Assembly: GCF_002379085.1 (NCBI RefSeq)
Contig: NZ_NBZW01000008.1
Location: forward strand, 1 to 64,000
Length of the DNA: 64,000 nucleotides
Reading direction: 5' to 3'
From: Polaromonas sp. AET17H-212
GTDB lineage: Bacteria > Pseudomonadota > Gammaproteobacteria > Burkholderiales > Burkholderiaceae_C
A program made the position numbers and the translations under genes. This document shows, one piece after another, positions 35,861 to 49,932 of the stretch; positions within the stretch are counted from its first letter, which is position 1, and each line of letters opens with the position of its first letter. Under the pieces are notes generated by a model. It was given only the letters and a program-made list of their open reading frames with translations, did not search any database and had not been told where the DNA came from.

Positions 35861-37683
35861 AGACGGGAACGCTGCTGGTCGTTCAGTGCCGGATGGGATG
35901 ATTCGATCGCATTGATTTTCGCCAGCAGGTCTTCGCGGCGGATGCTGTCCTCGGGCGGCATGCTGGCGGTGCCGCCGGCCGCATCGACAAACTGGACGTA
36001 GCGCTTCGGCCCTGATGCCATCCGGCGCAGGCAGGTTTTCAGGCTTCCGAGGACTTGCGGGTTGGTCTGTTTGCGAGGCGTGTCATGCCAGATGGCGATG
36101 TGCAAGTTGAATGCATTGGGATCGTCCAGTTTTTCGGACAGGCGTATGCAGTCCGCCAGGATCTTGGTGGCGACCTCGGAGACGGCCTCGCGGTTGACCG
36201 GGCCTTCGATAAGCATCAGAAAGAGGTTCTCGTCGCAACGAACCACGGTGTCCATGTCACGCGCGGCCCGGCGCAGGATTTCGCCAATGCGCGACAGCGC
36301 GGTGCTGCGCTTGTGGTCGCTCAACTCGTCGGGGCTGGGGGCCTGGTCCAGCCAGCTCAGCATCAACAGGCCGCATTCCGAGCGTTTGCGACGCGCGCGC
36401 AGCAGCATTTGCGCAAGCCGGTTCTCGACGACCCGGGGCAGCATCAGTCCGCTGGCCGGATCATAAGTTGCCAAGGCGGTGCCGCGGTGGCTGGAAAACA
36501 GCGCGGCCCGGCTGCGCCAGGCTAGCACGAGGAAAATCCAGAGAAGCCCGAACATGGCCGACAGGACGCCGGCCACCTGCGCCGCCTCGATGTTCTGCAC
36601 CCAGCCCGCGTTGTAGGAAAGCCTGGCCAGCGCTGCCAGTGCGATGGGTGCTGTTCCCAGCAACAGCAGCAGGTTCCACGCCTGCCCGCGCAGGGACATC
36701 CACACCAGGCTGCCCAGGATCGCCAGCGTGGCCAGTGCCAGCCACAGGTTGCGGAGGTCGCGCGCGATCAAATCCCGATCGATGGCCATCAGGCCGGCCA
36801 TGAGCAGGCTGCCCGCTGCGACGACGGCCAGCAGCCGGTAGATGCGCGGATGGCCGCTCCTGGCGTAGCTGGCCTGGGCGCAGAACCAGGCCCCCGCGGC
36901 CAGGCTCAGCGCGGACGAGACCCAGCCCATGACCTGGTTGAGGTGTGCGCTGCCTGGCCACATGCGCCAGCCGCCGTAGCCGATCAGCACCAGCTGCGTG
37001 AACATCAGTGTCACCACCACCGCGCCCAGCCACAGAAACACCCGGTTGCGTGCCAGCGCAAACGCGGCCAGGCTCAGCATGGCCAGCACGCTGAACATGC
37101 CCCACATCAGGCCAATCACCACGCCGACGCGGGAGGCGCCGTCGACGTATTCGATGGGAGACAGCAGCATGGGCCGGCCCGTGAAGGCCCGGCGGTTCTC
37201 GAAGCGCAGGTAGTAGGTCTGCACGCGGTCAGTGCGGGTCTGCAATTCAAAGCTCGGCACGCGGGTGCGTAGTGACCAGTCGGCCGGAGCGATGGCCTCG
37301 CCGGCCGCCTGCACGAGCCAGTCGCCCCGGGGCCCGGGCGAAAAAAGGCTGGCCTTGACGAGCGTCTGGCCCGGCAGGCGGATGAACCAGGTTTGCAGGG
37401 TTTCGGTGGCCGGCAGCGAGAAGGTGGCCCAGACGTCCTGCCCGTCAGAGGTGGGCAGAACCGTGCTGGCGGTGTAGGGCTGCAAGCCCCGGGGCTCGGC
37501 GGCGGTGAAGGCCTCCGGCGAGGCGACCGTGCCTTTGGGGACGGCCACCCACCGCAGTGGTTCGGCCAGCGTGATGGTGACGCTGTCGCCGTAAAGGCGG
37601 CCAAAATCCTGCGTGTAGCCTGCCCGCAGCACCAGGCCCAGCAGCATCAGAAAAAAAATGCGCAAGCTGGCCTTTCCGTACAT
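35827..37683 (-). CDS. 7TMR-DISM sensor with degenerate GGDEF domain
   Basis: 618 residues. A signal/anchor region is followed by a periplasmic 7TMR-DISM extracellular domain (about 30-175), seven hydrophobic helices (about 185-395) and a C-terminal GGDEF-fold domain. The signature region reads RCDENLFLMLIEG (about residue 481), so the GG(D/E)EF active-site motif is missing and diguanylate cyclase activity is unlikely. It may be an allosteric or scaffolding receptor. The 3' end overlaps the Lrp gene convergently. Confidence 0.8.
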   Translation of the reverse strand: MYGKASLRIFFLMLLGLVLRAGYTQDFGRLYGDSVTITLAEPLRWVAVPKGTVASPEAFTAAEPRGLQPYTASTVLPTSDGQDVWATFSLPATETLQTWFIRLPGQTLVKASLFSPGPRGDWLVQAAGEAIAPADWSLRTRVPSFELQTRTDRVQTYYLRFENRRAFTGRPMLLSPIEYVDGASRVGVVIGLMWGMFSVLAMLSLAAFALARNRVFLWLGAVVVTLMFTQLVLIGYGGWRMWPGSAHLNQVMGWVSSALSLAAGAWFCAQASYARSGHPRIYRLLAVVAAGSLLMAGLMAIDRDLIARDLRNLWLALATLAILGSLVWMSLRGQAWNLLLLLGTAPIALAALARLSYNAGWVQNIEAAQVAGVLSAMFGLLWIFLVLAWRSRAALFSSHRGTALATYDPASGLMLPRVVENRLAQMLLRARRKRSECGLLMLSWLDQAPSPDELSDHKRSTALSRIGEILRRAARDMDTVVRCDENLFLMLIEGPVNREAVSEVATKILADCIRLSEKLDDPNAFNLHIAIWHDTPRKQTNPQVLGSLKTCLRRMASGPKRYVQFVDAAGGTASMPPEDSIRREDLLAKINAIESSHPALNDQQRSRLHGAGSGKAVL

Positions 37684-37803
37684 GTGCCTAGCTTATTGCA
37701 TAACCTATTGTTTAAGCGCCTGCAGCCCGGTCGCGGACTGTCCGGTCATCACGATGTCACAAGAATTGACCACCATGCGTCTTCCTTCAACAACGGATGT
37801 CAC

Positions 37804-39183
37804 ATGCCTTATTTCCGCTTCACCCCAGTCCGTCGCCTGCTTGTTCAGTCGGTGCTGCCCGCGCTGGCCGCCGCGCTGCTGGTCACCCCGCTGCATGCGC
37901 AGACTGCCTTCCCGGCCACCCTGGCCGGCCATGTGGTCATGCCTGCGCAGTCTTTCATTGCCGCACCGAAAGACGCGCCGCAGGACCTGAAGAACGCCGG
38001 AAAATTCACCACCGGCAAACGGGTCGAAGCCCTGGGCACGGTGGAGGGTCTGTCGGCAGGCCGACCCACCGGTGTGTCGCTGCCGTTCCGGGGGCAGCCG
38101 CTGCAAGGCCACTCCGGCATCAAGACAATGCCCGACGGCAGCTTCTGGATCCTCACCGACAACGGTTCGGGCGCCAAGGCCAATTCGCCCGATTCCATGC
38201 TCTACCTGAACCGCTACGCCGTGGACTTCAAGGGCGGCAGCATGAAGCGGCGGGAAACGATTTTCCTGCACGATCCGGACAAGAAGGTGCCGTTTCGCAT
38301 CGTTCACGAGGGCACGAAGCAGCGCTACCTGACCGGCAGCGATTTCGACACCGAGAGCTTTCAGATCGCCGGCGGCGCCTTGTGGATAGGCGACGAGTTC
38401 GGCCCCTTCCTGATCAAGGCCGACATGAAGGGCCGGGTGCTGGCCGTGTTTGAAACCCAGGTGGACGGCAAGCTGGTGCGTTCGCCCGACCACCCGGCCG
38501 TGACCACGCCGGGCGTGCCCGGCGGCGTGGTGGATTTCCAGGTGCGCCGCTCCAAGGGTTATGAAGGCATGGCGGCCTCGAAAGACGGCAGCAAGCTGTA
38601 TGCCTTGCTGGAAGGCGCCTTGTGGGATGCGTCCACCAAGGGCAATGAAAAGCTCGACGGCAAGGACTACCTGCGCGTGCTCGAGTTCGATGTGAAGAGC
38701 GAAAGCTGGACCGGCCGCCACTGGAAATATGTGCTCGAAAACGCCAGCCATGCAATCGGTGACTTCAACATGATCGACGGCACGACCGGCCTGATCATCG
38801 AGCGCGACAACGGCGAAGGCACGGCCGACAAGGCCTGCCCCGAAGGCCAGAAAAGCAGCAACTGCTTCCACGACCTGGCCAAATTCAAGCGGGTCTACAA
38901 GGTCGAGCTCAGCGAGGCCAACGTCGGCGGCGCGCTGCGCAAGATCGGCTACATCGACCTGATGGCGATTGCCGACCCGGCCAGGCTGGCGCGCAAGCCG
39001 CTGAACAACGGCGTGTTGACCTTCCCCTTCTTCACGATCGAGAACGTGGATGTGGTCGATGCCATACACATCGTCGTGGGCAACGACAACAACCTGCCGT
39101 TTTCCAGCAGCCGCGAGCCCAACAAGGCCGACGACAACGAGCTGATCCTTCTTGAGGTCGGCGATTTTCTCAAGGCGCAGTGA
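37804..39183 (+). CDS. Secreted phytase-like/esterase-like protein
   Basis: 459 residues with a signal peptide (VLPALAAALLVTPLHAQ). The body matches the 'esterase-like activity of phytase' domain: GHSGIKTMPDGSFWILTDNG, SFQIAGGALWIGDEFGPFLI, YEGMAASKDGSKLYALLEG and GLIIERDNGEG. Upstream in-frame sequence to 37393 is antisense to the sensor gene and not conserved, so ATG 37804 is chosen. Probably a periplasmic phosphoesterase; substrate not evident. Confidence 0.85.
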   Translation: MPYFRFTPVRRLLVQSVLPALAAALLVTPLHAQTAFPATLAGHVVMPAQSFIAAPKDAPQDLKNAGKFTTGKRVEALGTVEGLSAGRPTGVSLPFRGQPLQGHSGIKTMPDGSFWILTDNGSGAKANSPDSMLYLNRYAVDFKGGSMKRRETIFLHDPDKKVPFRIVHEGTKQRYLTGSDFDTESFQIAGGALWIGDEFGPFLIKADMKGRVLAVFETQVDGKLVRSPDHPAVTTPGVPGGVVDFQVRRSKGYEGMAASKDGSKLYALLEGALWDASTKGNEKLDGKDYLRVLEFDVKSESWTGRHWKYVLENASHAIGDFNMIDGTTGLIIERDNGEGTADKACPEGQKSSNCFHDLAKFKRVYKVELSEANVGGALRKIGYIDLMAIADPARLARKPLNNGVLTFPFFTIENVDVVDAIHIVVGNDNNLPFSSSREPNKADDNELILLEVGDFLKAQ

Positions 39184-39200
39184 CGGGGCAGAGCGCGGCT

Positions 39201-39256
39201 GCTATTGAATCAATAGCAGCTTGCGCTCGTCCCTGCTGGGCTGGATGCCGAAAAGG
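39201..39256 (+). repeat. Dispersed dyad repeat A, copy 7 (intergenic, convergent genes)
   Basis: Core GCTATTGAATCAATAGC at 39201-39217, extended outward (GCTGC...GCAGC gives a longer dyad). The arm is AGCTTGCGCTCGTCC, TGCTGGGCTGGATGCCG, AAAA. It fills the gap between the phytase-like stop and the prfC stop. Confidence 0.78.
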
Positions 39257-40873
<1,617 letters not shown>

Positions 40874-41008
40874 AACCCACGATTATCGTTGACGGGGGAG
40901 GGTCCCCCTGTTTCTCAGGGCGGGTGCCTTCGGCGTTGCGCTGCCCTTTTCATGACCAATAGGCGGCTGGCGTTGCCCGGGGCGGCCCGGCGCTGCGCCC
41001 GTTTGCCC

Positions 41009-41245
41009 TTAATCGGGTTGGCGGGTGAAGCGCGGCTGGCGCACGCCGTCGATCACCACTTCTTCATTGAACATGGCGGCCGGCCGCACCCACAGGCCGT
41101 GTTCGCCGTACAGCGCGCGGTAAAGCGTCAGGGGTTCGAGGGTTTCGCTGTGGCGCACCGTGCCCACCACTTCATACAGCAGGCCCTTGTAGTGGCGGTA
41201 CAGGCCGGGCGGGGTGGTGATCAGCGGGGGGAGGTCGTCAGACAT
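41009..41245 (-). CDS. DUF1653 family protein
   Basis: 78 residues dominated by the DUF1653 motif: PPGLYRHYKGLLYEVVGTVR, HSETLEPLTLYRALYGEHG and LWVRPAAMFNEEV. These small cytoplasmic proteins are widespread but of unknown function. ATG 41245 is chosen (MSDDLPP); an ATG two codons upstream is equally possible. It diverges from the rRNA methyltransferase-like gene with 54 bp between starts. Confidence 0.85.
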   Translation of the reverse strand: MSDDLPPLITTPPGLYRHYKGLLYEVVGTVRHSETLEPLTLYRALYGEHGLWVRPAAMFNEEVVIDGVRQPRFTRQPD

Positions 41246-41299
41246 GGTCATCCAGAGGCAAGAAGGCACGCCGCGGGCCCGCGGTGGGACAATAGGGGC

Positions 41300-42553
41300 A
41301 TGCATCCTAACGCCTTACTCGACAGTTGTGCCACGCTTCTCAAGCAGGTCCTTAAATTTGAACACCCCGCCGACATGGTCGTGTCGCGCCATTTTCGTGA
41401 GCAACGCCTCGGCCCGCGCGAGCGCGCGACCGTGGCCGAGACGATTTACGGCGTCCTGCGCAAAAAGAATCTCTACACCTACCTGGCCCAGCACGGCAGC
41501 GGCCCGACCGAGCGGCGCCTGGCCATTCTGGGTTTTGCGGCAGACCGCGATTTCCTGCTGGGCGCCCTGACGGACCAGGAAAAGGACTGGCTGTCGCGCT
41601 GCGATCAGGTCAAACCGGACGACCTGATGGAGCCGCACCGCCACAACCTGCCGGCATGGCTGGTGGAGCCGCTCAAGGCCCAGCTTGGGGCCGATTTCTG
41701 GCCGCTGGTGGAAAGCCTCAATGCGCCGGCCGGGCTGGACCTGCGGGTCAACACCCTCAAAGACAAGCGGTCAGACATCCAGAAGGAGCTGGCCAAGGCC
41801 GGCATCAAGGCCGTCGCCACGCCGTATTCCCCCTGGGGCCTGCGGCTGGCCGGCAAACCGGCGCTCAACAAGCTGGAGGCCTTCACCCGCGGCGCGATCG
41901 AGGTGCAGGACGAAGGCTCGCAGTTGCTGGCCTTGCTGGTCGATGCCAAACGCGGGGAAATGGTGGTCGATTTCTGTGCCGGCGCCGGCGGCAAGACGCT
42001 GGCCCTGGGCGCCAGCATGCGCAACACCGGCCGGCTCTACGCCTTTGACACCTCGGGCCACCGGCTCGATGCGCTCAAGCCACGGCTGGCCCGCAGCGGC
42101 CTGTCCAATGTCCACCCGGTCGCGATCGCGCACGAGCGCGACGAGCGTATCAAGCGCCTGGCCGGCAAGATCGACCGGGTGCTGGTTGATGCGCCGTGTT
42201 CGGGTCTGGGCACCCTGCGCCGCAACCCCGACCTCAAATGGCGGCACAACCCGCAGGCCATCGAGGAGCTGACCGCCAAGCAGACCGCCATCTTGCAGAG
42301 CGCTGCACGGCTGCTCAAGCCGGGCGGACGGCTGGTTTACGCCACCTGCAGCATCCTGCGCGAGGAAAACGAGGCGATCGCCGAGGCCTTCAGCGCCGCG
42401 AATAAAGAATTCACCGTCCTTGAAACCGGGCCTTTGCTGACCCATCTAGGGGTGGAAGCGGCTGAAACGCTGTGCCGCGGCCCCTACCTGCGGCTCTGGC
42501 CCTACCTGCATCAGACGGACGGCTTTTTTGCCGCAGTGTGGCAAAAGGCTTGA
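41300..42553 (+). CDS. RsmB/NOP-family RNA cytosine-C5 methyltransferase
   Basis: 417 residues with an N-terminal NusB-like region and a Rossmann methyltransferase. SAM binding is VVDFCAGAGGKTLAL. The two cysteines of the RsmB/NOP mechanism occur in VDAPCSGLGTLRRNPDLKW and VYATCSILREEN. It methylates cytosine in RNA, likely 16S rRNA; it is not adjacent to fmt, so I do not call it rsmB. Upstream in-frame sequence is antisense to prfC and was ignored. Confidence 0.9.
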   Translation: MHPNALLDSCATLLKQVLKFEHPADMVVSRHFREQRLGPRERATVAETIYGVLRKKNLYTYLAQHGSGPTERRLAILGFAADRDFLLGALTDQEKDWLSRCDQVKPDDLMEPHRHNLPAWLVEPLKAQLGADFWPLVESLNAPAGLDLRVNTLKDKRSDIQKELAKAGIKAVATPYSPWGLRLAGKPALNKLEAFTRGAIEVQDEGSQLLALLVDAKRGEMVVDFCAGAGGKTLALGASMRNTGRLYAFDTSGHRLDALKPRLARSGLSNVHPVAIAHERDERIKRLAGKIDRVLVDAPCSGLGTLRRNPDLKWRHNPQAIEELTAKQTAILQSAARLLKPGGRLVYATCSILREENEAIAEAFSAANKEFTVLETGPLLTHLGVEAAETLCRGPYLRLWPYLHQTDGFFAAVWQKA

Positions 42554-42748
42554 TGATTTTGGCCGGAAAAGACGGTGAATAAGCCGACGTTTCCTGTTTA
42601 TCGTTGGTTTTGTCCGTTTTCTATCGGTTTTGGTGTTGGTGCTCCGGCTTGCTGTTTGGCACGGTCCCAATTACAATGAAAAGTTGTCCGGCACAGCCTC
42701 CGGAGATAATTTTGGTATGCGTGGCTGGTGACTGTTTAAAGGATTCTC

Positions 42749-43948
42749 ATGGTCTTGTTTGATGCCGCCCTTGATTGGTTGGCCAATGGTTTGCTCGCCG
42801 CCAGCTGGTGGCAAATTGTGCTGTACACACTGGTGACGACTCACATCACCATCGCCAGCGTGACGATTTACCTGCACCGCCACCAGGCGCACCGGGCGAT
42901 GGACCTGCACGCCATCCCCTCGCATTTTTTCCGTTTCTGGCTCTGGCTGGGTACCGGCCAGGTCACCAAGGAGTGGGTGTCTATCCACCGCAAGCACCAC
43001 GCCAAATGTGAGACGGCGGAAGACCCGCACAGCCCGCAGGCCTACGGCATCAAGAAGGTGTTCTGGGAAGGTGCCGAGTTGTACCGTGCTGAAAGCAAGA
43101 ACAAGGAGACCATGGTCAAGTACGGCCATGGCACGCCGAACGACTGGATCGAGCGCAATCTCTACACCCGTTACAGCTGGCAGGGCGTTGGCCTGATGAT
43201 GGTCATCAACCTGGCGTTGTTCGGCGTAGCCGGTCTGGCGGTCTGGGCTGTTCAGATGATCTGGATCCCCGTGACGGCCGCCGGCATCATCAATGGCATT
43301 GGCCACTACTGGGGTTATCGCAACTTCGAGGCACCGGATGCCAGCACCAATGTGTCGCCCTGGGGCATCATGATCGGTGGCGAAGAGCTGCACAACAACC
43401 ACCACACCTACCCCACCTCGGCCAAGTTCTCGGTCAAGCCCTACGAGTTCGACATTGGCTGGGTGTACATCCGCGCCATGGAGAAAATCGGTCTCGCGAC
43501 TGTCAAGAAGGTGCCGCCCCGGCTTCAGCTCGGAGACATCCAGCCTGTGGCCGACGAGAAAACCCTCGAGGCCCTGATTGCCCACCGCTACGAGGTGATG
43601 GCCGGTTTTGCGCGTGAACTGCGCCGTGCCGGCAAGGCTGAAATCGAGGCGCTCAAGGCCCGCAAGGCCGACATCTCGGTGCTGCAGGCGGCCAACCGCT
43701 GGTTGCATCGCGACGATGACAAGGTTCCTGCCGCCGCCAAGCCTCAAGTGGCGCAGGCCCGTGCCGAGCACCCGGTGCTCGACAAGATGGTTACCATGCG
43801 CGAAGAGTTGCGCCAGATGTGGCTGTCGAGGTCGGCGTCGCGCGAGCAGCTGGCCGCCGATTTGCAGGCCTGGTGCCGCCGTGCTGAAGAAAGCGGCATT
43901 GCCGCCTTGCAGGAGTTCTCGATGAAGTTGCGCGCCGCCCGCGCCTGA
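42749..43948 (+). CDS. Acyl-CoA/acyl-lipid fatty acid desaturase
   Basis: 399-residue membrane di-iron desaturase. The three His boxes are HRHQAHR (43-49), HRKHH (80-84) and HNNHH (about 215-219), with two pairs of hydrophobic helices around them. The C-terminal 150 residues form a hydrophilic Ala/Lys/Arg-rich helical extension typical of the proteobacterial DesC-like group. It introduces a double bond, probably delta-9, for membrane fluidity. A terminator follows at 43984. Confidence 0.92.
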   Translation: MVLFDAALDWLANGLLAASWWQIVLYTLVTTHITIASVTIYLHRHQAHRAMDLHAIPSHFFRFWLWLGTGQVTKEWVSIHRKHHAKCETAEDPHSPQAYGIKKVFWEGAELYRAESKNKETMVKYGHGTPNDWIERNLYTRYSWQGVGLMMVINLALFGVAGLAVWAVQMIWIPVTAAGIINGIGHYWGYRNFEAPDASTNVSPWGIMIGGEELHNNHHTYPTSAKFSVKPYEFDIGWVYIRAMEKIGLATVKKVPPRLQLGDIQPVADEKTLEALIAHRYEVMAGFARELRRAGKAEIEALKARKADISVLQAANRWLHRDDDKVPAAAKPQVAQARAEHPVLDKMVTMREELRQMWLSRSASREQLAADLQAWCRRAEESGIAALQEFSMKLRAARA

Positions 43949-43983
43949 CTCTCCGCCGTCGGGGGCTTGCCTCCCGCGCTGCC

Positions 43984-44020
43984 AACCGCCTCGGCGCCTC
44001 GCGCCCAGGCGGTTTTTCTT
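43984..44020 (+). terminator. Rho-independent terminator after desaturase gene
   Basis: Stem AACCGCCT (43984-43991) / AGGCGGTT (44007-44014) followed by TTTTTCTTT. Confidence 0.8.
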
Positions 44021-44181
44021 TGGGGCCGTGGTTTCGCCAATCGATAAGGGCGGGGGCAATTTGAGCACTCCGGCGGGTGCCTGCCTCTGTCTGCTGGACA
44101 GCCTTGCGACACCGCGAGGAGGCCTTGCGGATCCGGCCTTCAATGATCCCTGGCTGCGCCGGAGCAAACCGGTACGGCCAT

Positions 44182-44222
44182 GAAAAAACCCGCCGGAACG
44201 ATGCATTCCGGCGGGTTTTTTC
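44182..44222. terminator. Bidirectional terminator downstream of rpmG
   Basis: Perfect 17-bp stem GAAAAAACCCGCCGGAA / TTCCGGCGGGTTTTTTC with a 7-nt loop. T runs result on both strands. It ends the rpmB-rpmG transcript. The stretch 44021-44181 before it shows no gene or clear signal. Confidence 0.92.
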
Positions 44223-44258
44223 ATGGTGCAGCACAAGGTGCTGCAGGTTCAGGCTGAA

Positions 44259-44426
44259 TTACTTCAGCTTGATTTCCTTGTATTCCACATGCTTGCGTGC
44301 CTTGGGATCAAACTTCATGATCAGCATCTTGTCAGGTGTGGTCTTCTTGTTTTTGGTGGTCGTGTAGAAGTGACCCGTGCCGGCAGTCGATTCCAGCTTG
44401 ATTTTTTCGCGTGCGCCTTTTGCCAT
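44259..44426 (-). CDS. rpmG: 50S ribosomal protein L33
   Basis: 55 residues beginning [20 protein letters not shown] and ending EYKEIKLK, the standard size and sequence of bacterial L33. It lacks the zinc-binding cysteines (C-minus form). Ribosome site TAAGGAG precedes the ATG. It is 11 bp downstream of rpmB in the usual rpmB-rpmG operon, ended by a strong bidirectional terminator. Confidence 0.98.
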   Translation of the reverse strand: MAKGAREKIKLESTAGTGHFYTTTKNKKTTPDKMLIMKFDPKARKHVEYKEIKLK

Positions 44427-44437
44427 GATGATTCTCC

Positions 44438-44671
44438 TTAGATTTCACCGCGGGCACGAAGGTCCACCAGGACCGCGTCGATGCCGAGCTTGTCAACAAG
44501 GCGCAAACCGGCGCTGGACGTACGCAGGCGAACCCAGCGGTTTTCCGTCTCGACCCAGAAACGGCGGTATTGCAGATTAGGCAAAAACCGACGCTTGGTT
44601 TTGTTGTTCGCGTGAGAAACGTTGTTTCCCACCATCGGGCCTTTGCCCGTAACCTGACAGACGCGTGCCAT
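44438..44671 (-). CDS. rpmB: 50S ribosomal protein L28
   Basis: 77 residues starting [20 protein letters not shown], with [17 protein letters not shown], typical of proteobacterial L28. The open frame extends upstream into the promoter region, but the conserved start is ATG 44671. A near-consensus promoter lies about 70 bp upstream. rpmG follows. Confidence 0.98.
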   Translation of the reverse strand: MARVCQVTGKGPMVGNNVSHANNKTKRRFLPNLQYRRFWVETENRWVRLRTSSAGLRLVDKLGIDAVLVDLRARGEI

Positions 44672-44741
44672 GAGCACTCTCCGTATAAAAAAAGAAAAAA
44701 AAGGGATGCTGGCACCCGTCGGATACTCAGCCAAGCCTGCG

Positions 44742-44770
44742 ATTATAGCCTGAAAATGCATTCCTCCCAA
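44742..44770 (-). promoter_or_regulatory. Sigma-70 promoter of rpmB-rpmG
   Basis: Minus strand TTGGGA (plus 44765-44770), 17-bp spacer, perfect TATAAT (plus 44742-44747). The leader of about 65 nt contains a T-rich tract before the rpmB ribosome site. Confidence 0.8.
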
Positions 44771-44851
44771 CTGATCTGGAGAGGATGGGGCGAATGGCCA
44801 TTCACCGCCGGGGCCGCCCCAGGGGAAATCAGCCCCCCTGTGGGGGTCTGG

Positions 44852-45856
<1,005 letters not shown>

Positions 45857-46001
45857 TTAAAACCCCTGGCGGGCGGAAATAGTTGGCACAACACACGCTA
45901 TTGTAAGAACCCGTTCCAGAAGTTTGCAGCAGCCGGGGCCGCGTCCCGGGGTGTCGGCGGACTTCTGGATTCTTGAGTGGCGTGGTCTGGAGAAGTTTGT
46001 C

Positions 46002-46679
46002 ATGTCTACGATGGTGTCTAACCTTGAACTGATTCGTCGGGTGCCCCTGTTCTCGATGCTGACGACCGGCCAGGCCGAATCGGTGGCCCAGGCGGTGATC
46101 AAGCGCCGCTACAAACGCGGTGAAGCCATTGTCGAACAGGGCAAGAAGTCGAACGCCCTGGCCATCATCCTGACCGGGCGGGCGCGCGTCGTGACCGCCG
46201 ATGCGCGCGGGCGGGAGGTGATCCTGGCCACCCTGCACCCGGGCGACTATGTCGGTGAGATGAGCCTGATCGACAACGAACCGCATTCGGCCACTGTGCG
46301 CACCGAAGTCCAGACCGACGTGCTGGTGGTGGGCCGGCCGGAGTTTGCCCGCTGCCTGCCCGAAAACAGTTCCATGGCCTACGCGGTCATGAAAGGCCTG
46401 GTGCAGCGCCTGCGCCATGCCGACCGCAAGATCGAATCGCTGGCCCTGATGGATGTCTACGGCCGCGTCGCCAGGGCCTTGCTGGAGTCCGCGGTCCCGG
46501 ACCGCGAGGGCAACGCCGTGATCCGCGAAAAGGTCTCGCGCCAGGACCTGGCCAAAATGGTCGGGGCCTCGCGCGAGATGGTCAGCCGCGTGATGAAAGA
46601 CCTGGAAGAGCGCGGCTATATCGAGACCCGCGCCGATGGCTCGATGTGGGTCAAGGACAGGCTCAGTACCCTGGGCTGA
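46002..46679 (+). CDS. Crp/Fnr-family transcriptional regulator
   Basis: 225 residues. A cyclic-nucleotide-binding fold (PLFSMLTTGQAESVAQAVIK, GDYVGEMSLIDNEPHSATVR) is followed by a helical linker and an HTH_Crp domain (VSRQDLAKMVGASREMVSRV). There is no N-terminal cysteine cluster, so it is not a classical Fnr. ATG 46002 is preceded by TGGAGAAG. It lies between trxB and ftsK, an arrangement I recall from related genomes. Effector unknown. Confidence 0.9.
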   Translation: MSTMVSNLELIRRVPLFSMLTTGQAESVAQAVIKRRYKRGEAIVEQGKKSNALAIILTGRARVVTADARGREVILATLHPGDYVGEMSLIDNEPHSATVRTEVQTDVLVVGRPEFARCLPENSSMAYAVMKGLVQRLRHADRKIESLALMDVYGRVARALLESAVPDREGNAVIREKVSRQDLAKMVGASREMVSRVMKDLEERGYIETRADGSMWVKDRLSTLG

Positions 46680-46749
46680 CAGCAGTTTTTCTGTCACCTT
46701 TTTGCGTCATGCAGGCCTGGTTAACTGAGGTAAGCTCAGTGCTTGCCCT

Positions 46750-49095
<2,346 letters not shown>

Positions 49096-49202
49096 CGACA
49101 GCAGGGGATTTACCGGGGCGATACATTGTTCAGGCAACCAATGCCCGCCGCTTGAGTCCCACAAGCACTGTTCACCCAACGGGGCTTACCCCTCTATTTG
49201 CC

Positions 49203-49913
49203 ATGACCCATTCCCTCCGATTTTCCGCCCCCGCCCGCCGTCCCTTGGCCAGCGCATGCCGGGCCACATTGGCCGGCCTCTTTGCCGTTTTTGCCATTGC
49301 TGCCAGTGCGCAGGTGAGCACTACCAACGGCCTGGAAAGCCTGGAGGCCTTTGTCAAGAACACCAAAAGCGGACGGGCCGTGTTCACCCAGGTGGTGACC
49401 AGCCCGGCACGCGAAGGGCAGACCGCCAAGACAAAAACCTCCAGTGGCAGCTTCGAATTTTTGCGCCCCAACCGCTTCAAGTTTGTCTACAAAAAACCGT
49501 TTGAGCAAAGCATCGTGTCCGACGGCCAGACCCTGTGGCTGCACGACGTGGACCTGAACCAGGTCACGGCCCGCAAGCTCACGCAGGTGCTCAGCGGCAC
49601 GCCCGCGGCCGTGATCGCGGCGGCGGCAGACATCAAGGCCTTGCAGGCCGATTTCACCCTGGTACCGCAGCCCGACAGAAACGGCCTGGAGTGGGTGCAG
49701 GCCACACCCAGGACCAAGGACGGCCAGGTGCAAAACATCACCGTCGGTTTCAGGAACACCGGCAAGGGCAGCGAGCTGGCCGTGCTGGAAATCCTCGACA
49801 GCTTCGGCCAGCGTTCGGTCATGACCTTCAGCCAGTTCGAGGTCAACCCGGCCCTGGGTGCCGCCGGTTTCCAGTTCAAGCCACCGGCCGGCGCGGACGT
49901 GATTCGCCAATAG
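49203..49913 (+). CDS. lolA: Outer-membrane lipoprotein carrier protein LolA
   Basis: 236-residue periplasmic chaperone that carries lipoproteins from LolCDE to LolB. It has a long signal peptide (ending near AASAQ), then a LolA fold with RAVFTQVV, SGSFEFLRPNRFKFVYKKPF, DGQTLWLHDVDLNQVT and SAF-like core segments. ATG 49203 is chosen because upstream in-frame sequence is not conserved. The ftsK-lolA-rarA order supports the call. Confidence 0.94.
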   Translation: MTHSLRFSAPARRPLASACRATLAGLFAVFAIAASAQVSTTNGLESLEAFVKNTKSGRAVFTQVVTSPAREGQTAKTKTSSGSFEFLRPNRFKFVYKKPFEQSIVSDGQTLWLHDVDLNQVTARKLTQVLSGTPAAVIAAAADIKALQADFTLVPQPDRNGLEWVQATPRTKDGQVQNITVGFRNTGKGSELAVLEILDSFGQRSVMTFSQFEVNPALGAAGFQFKPPAGADVIRQ

Positions 49914-49932
49914 GACAAACAGAAGAGGATAC

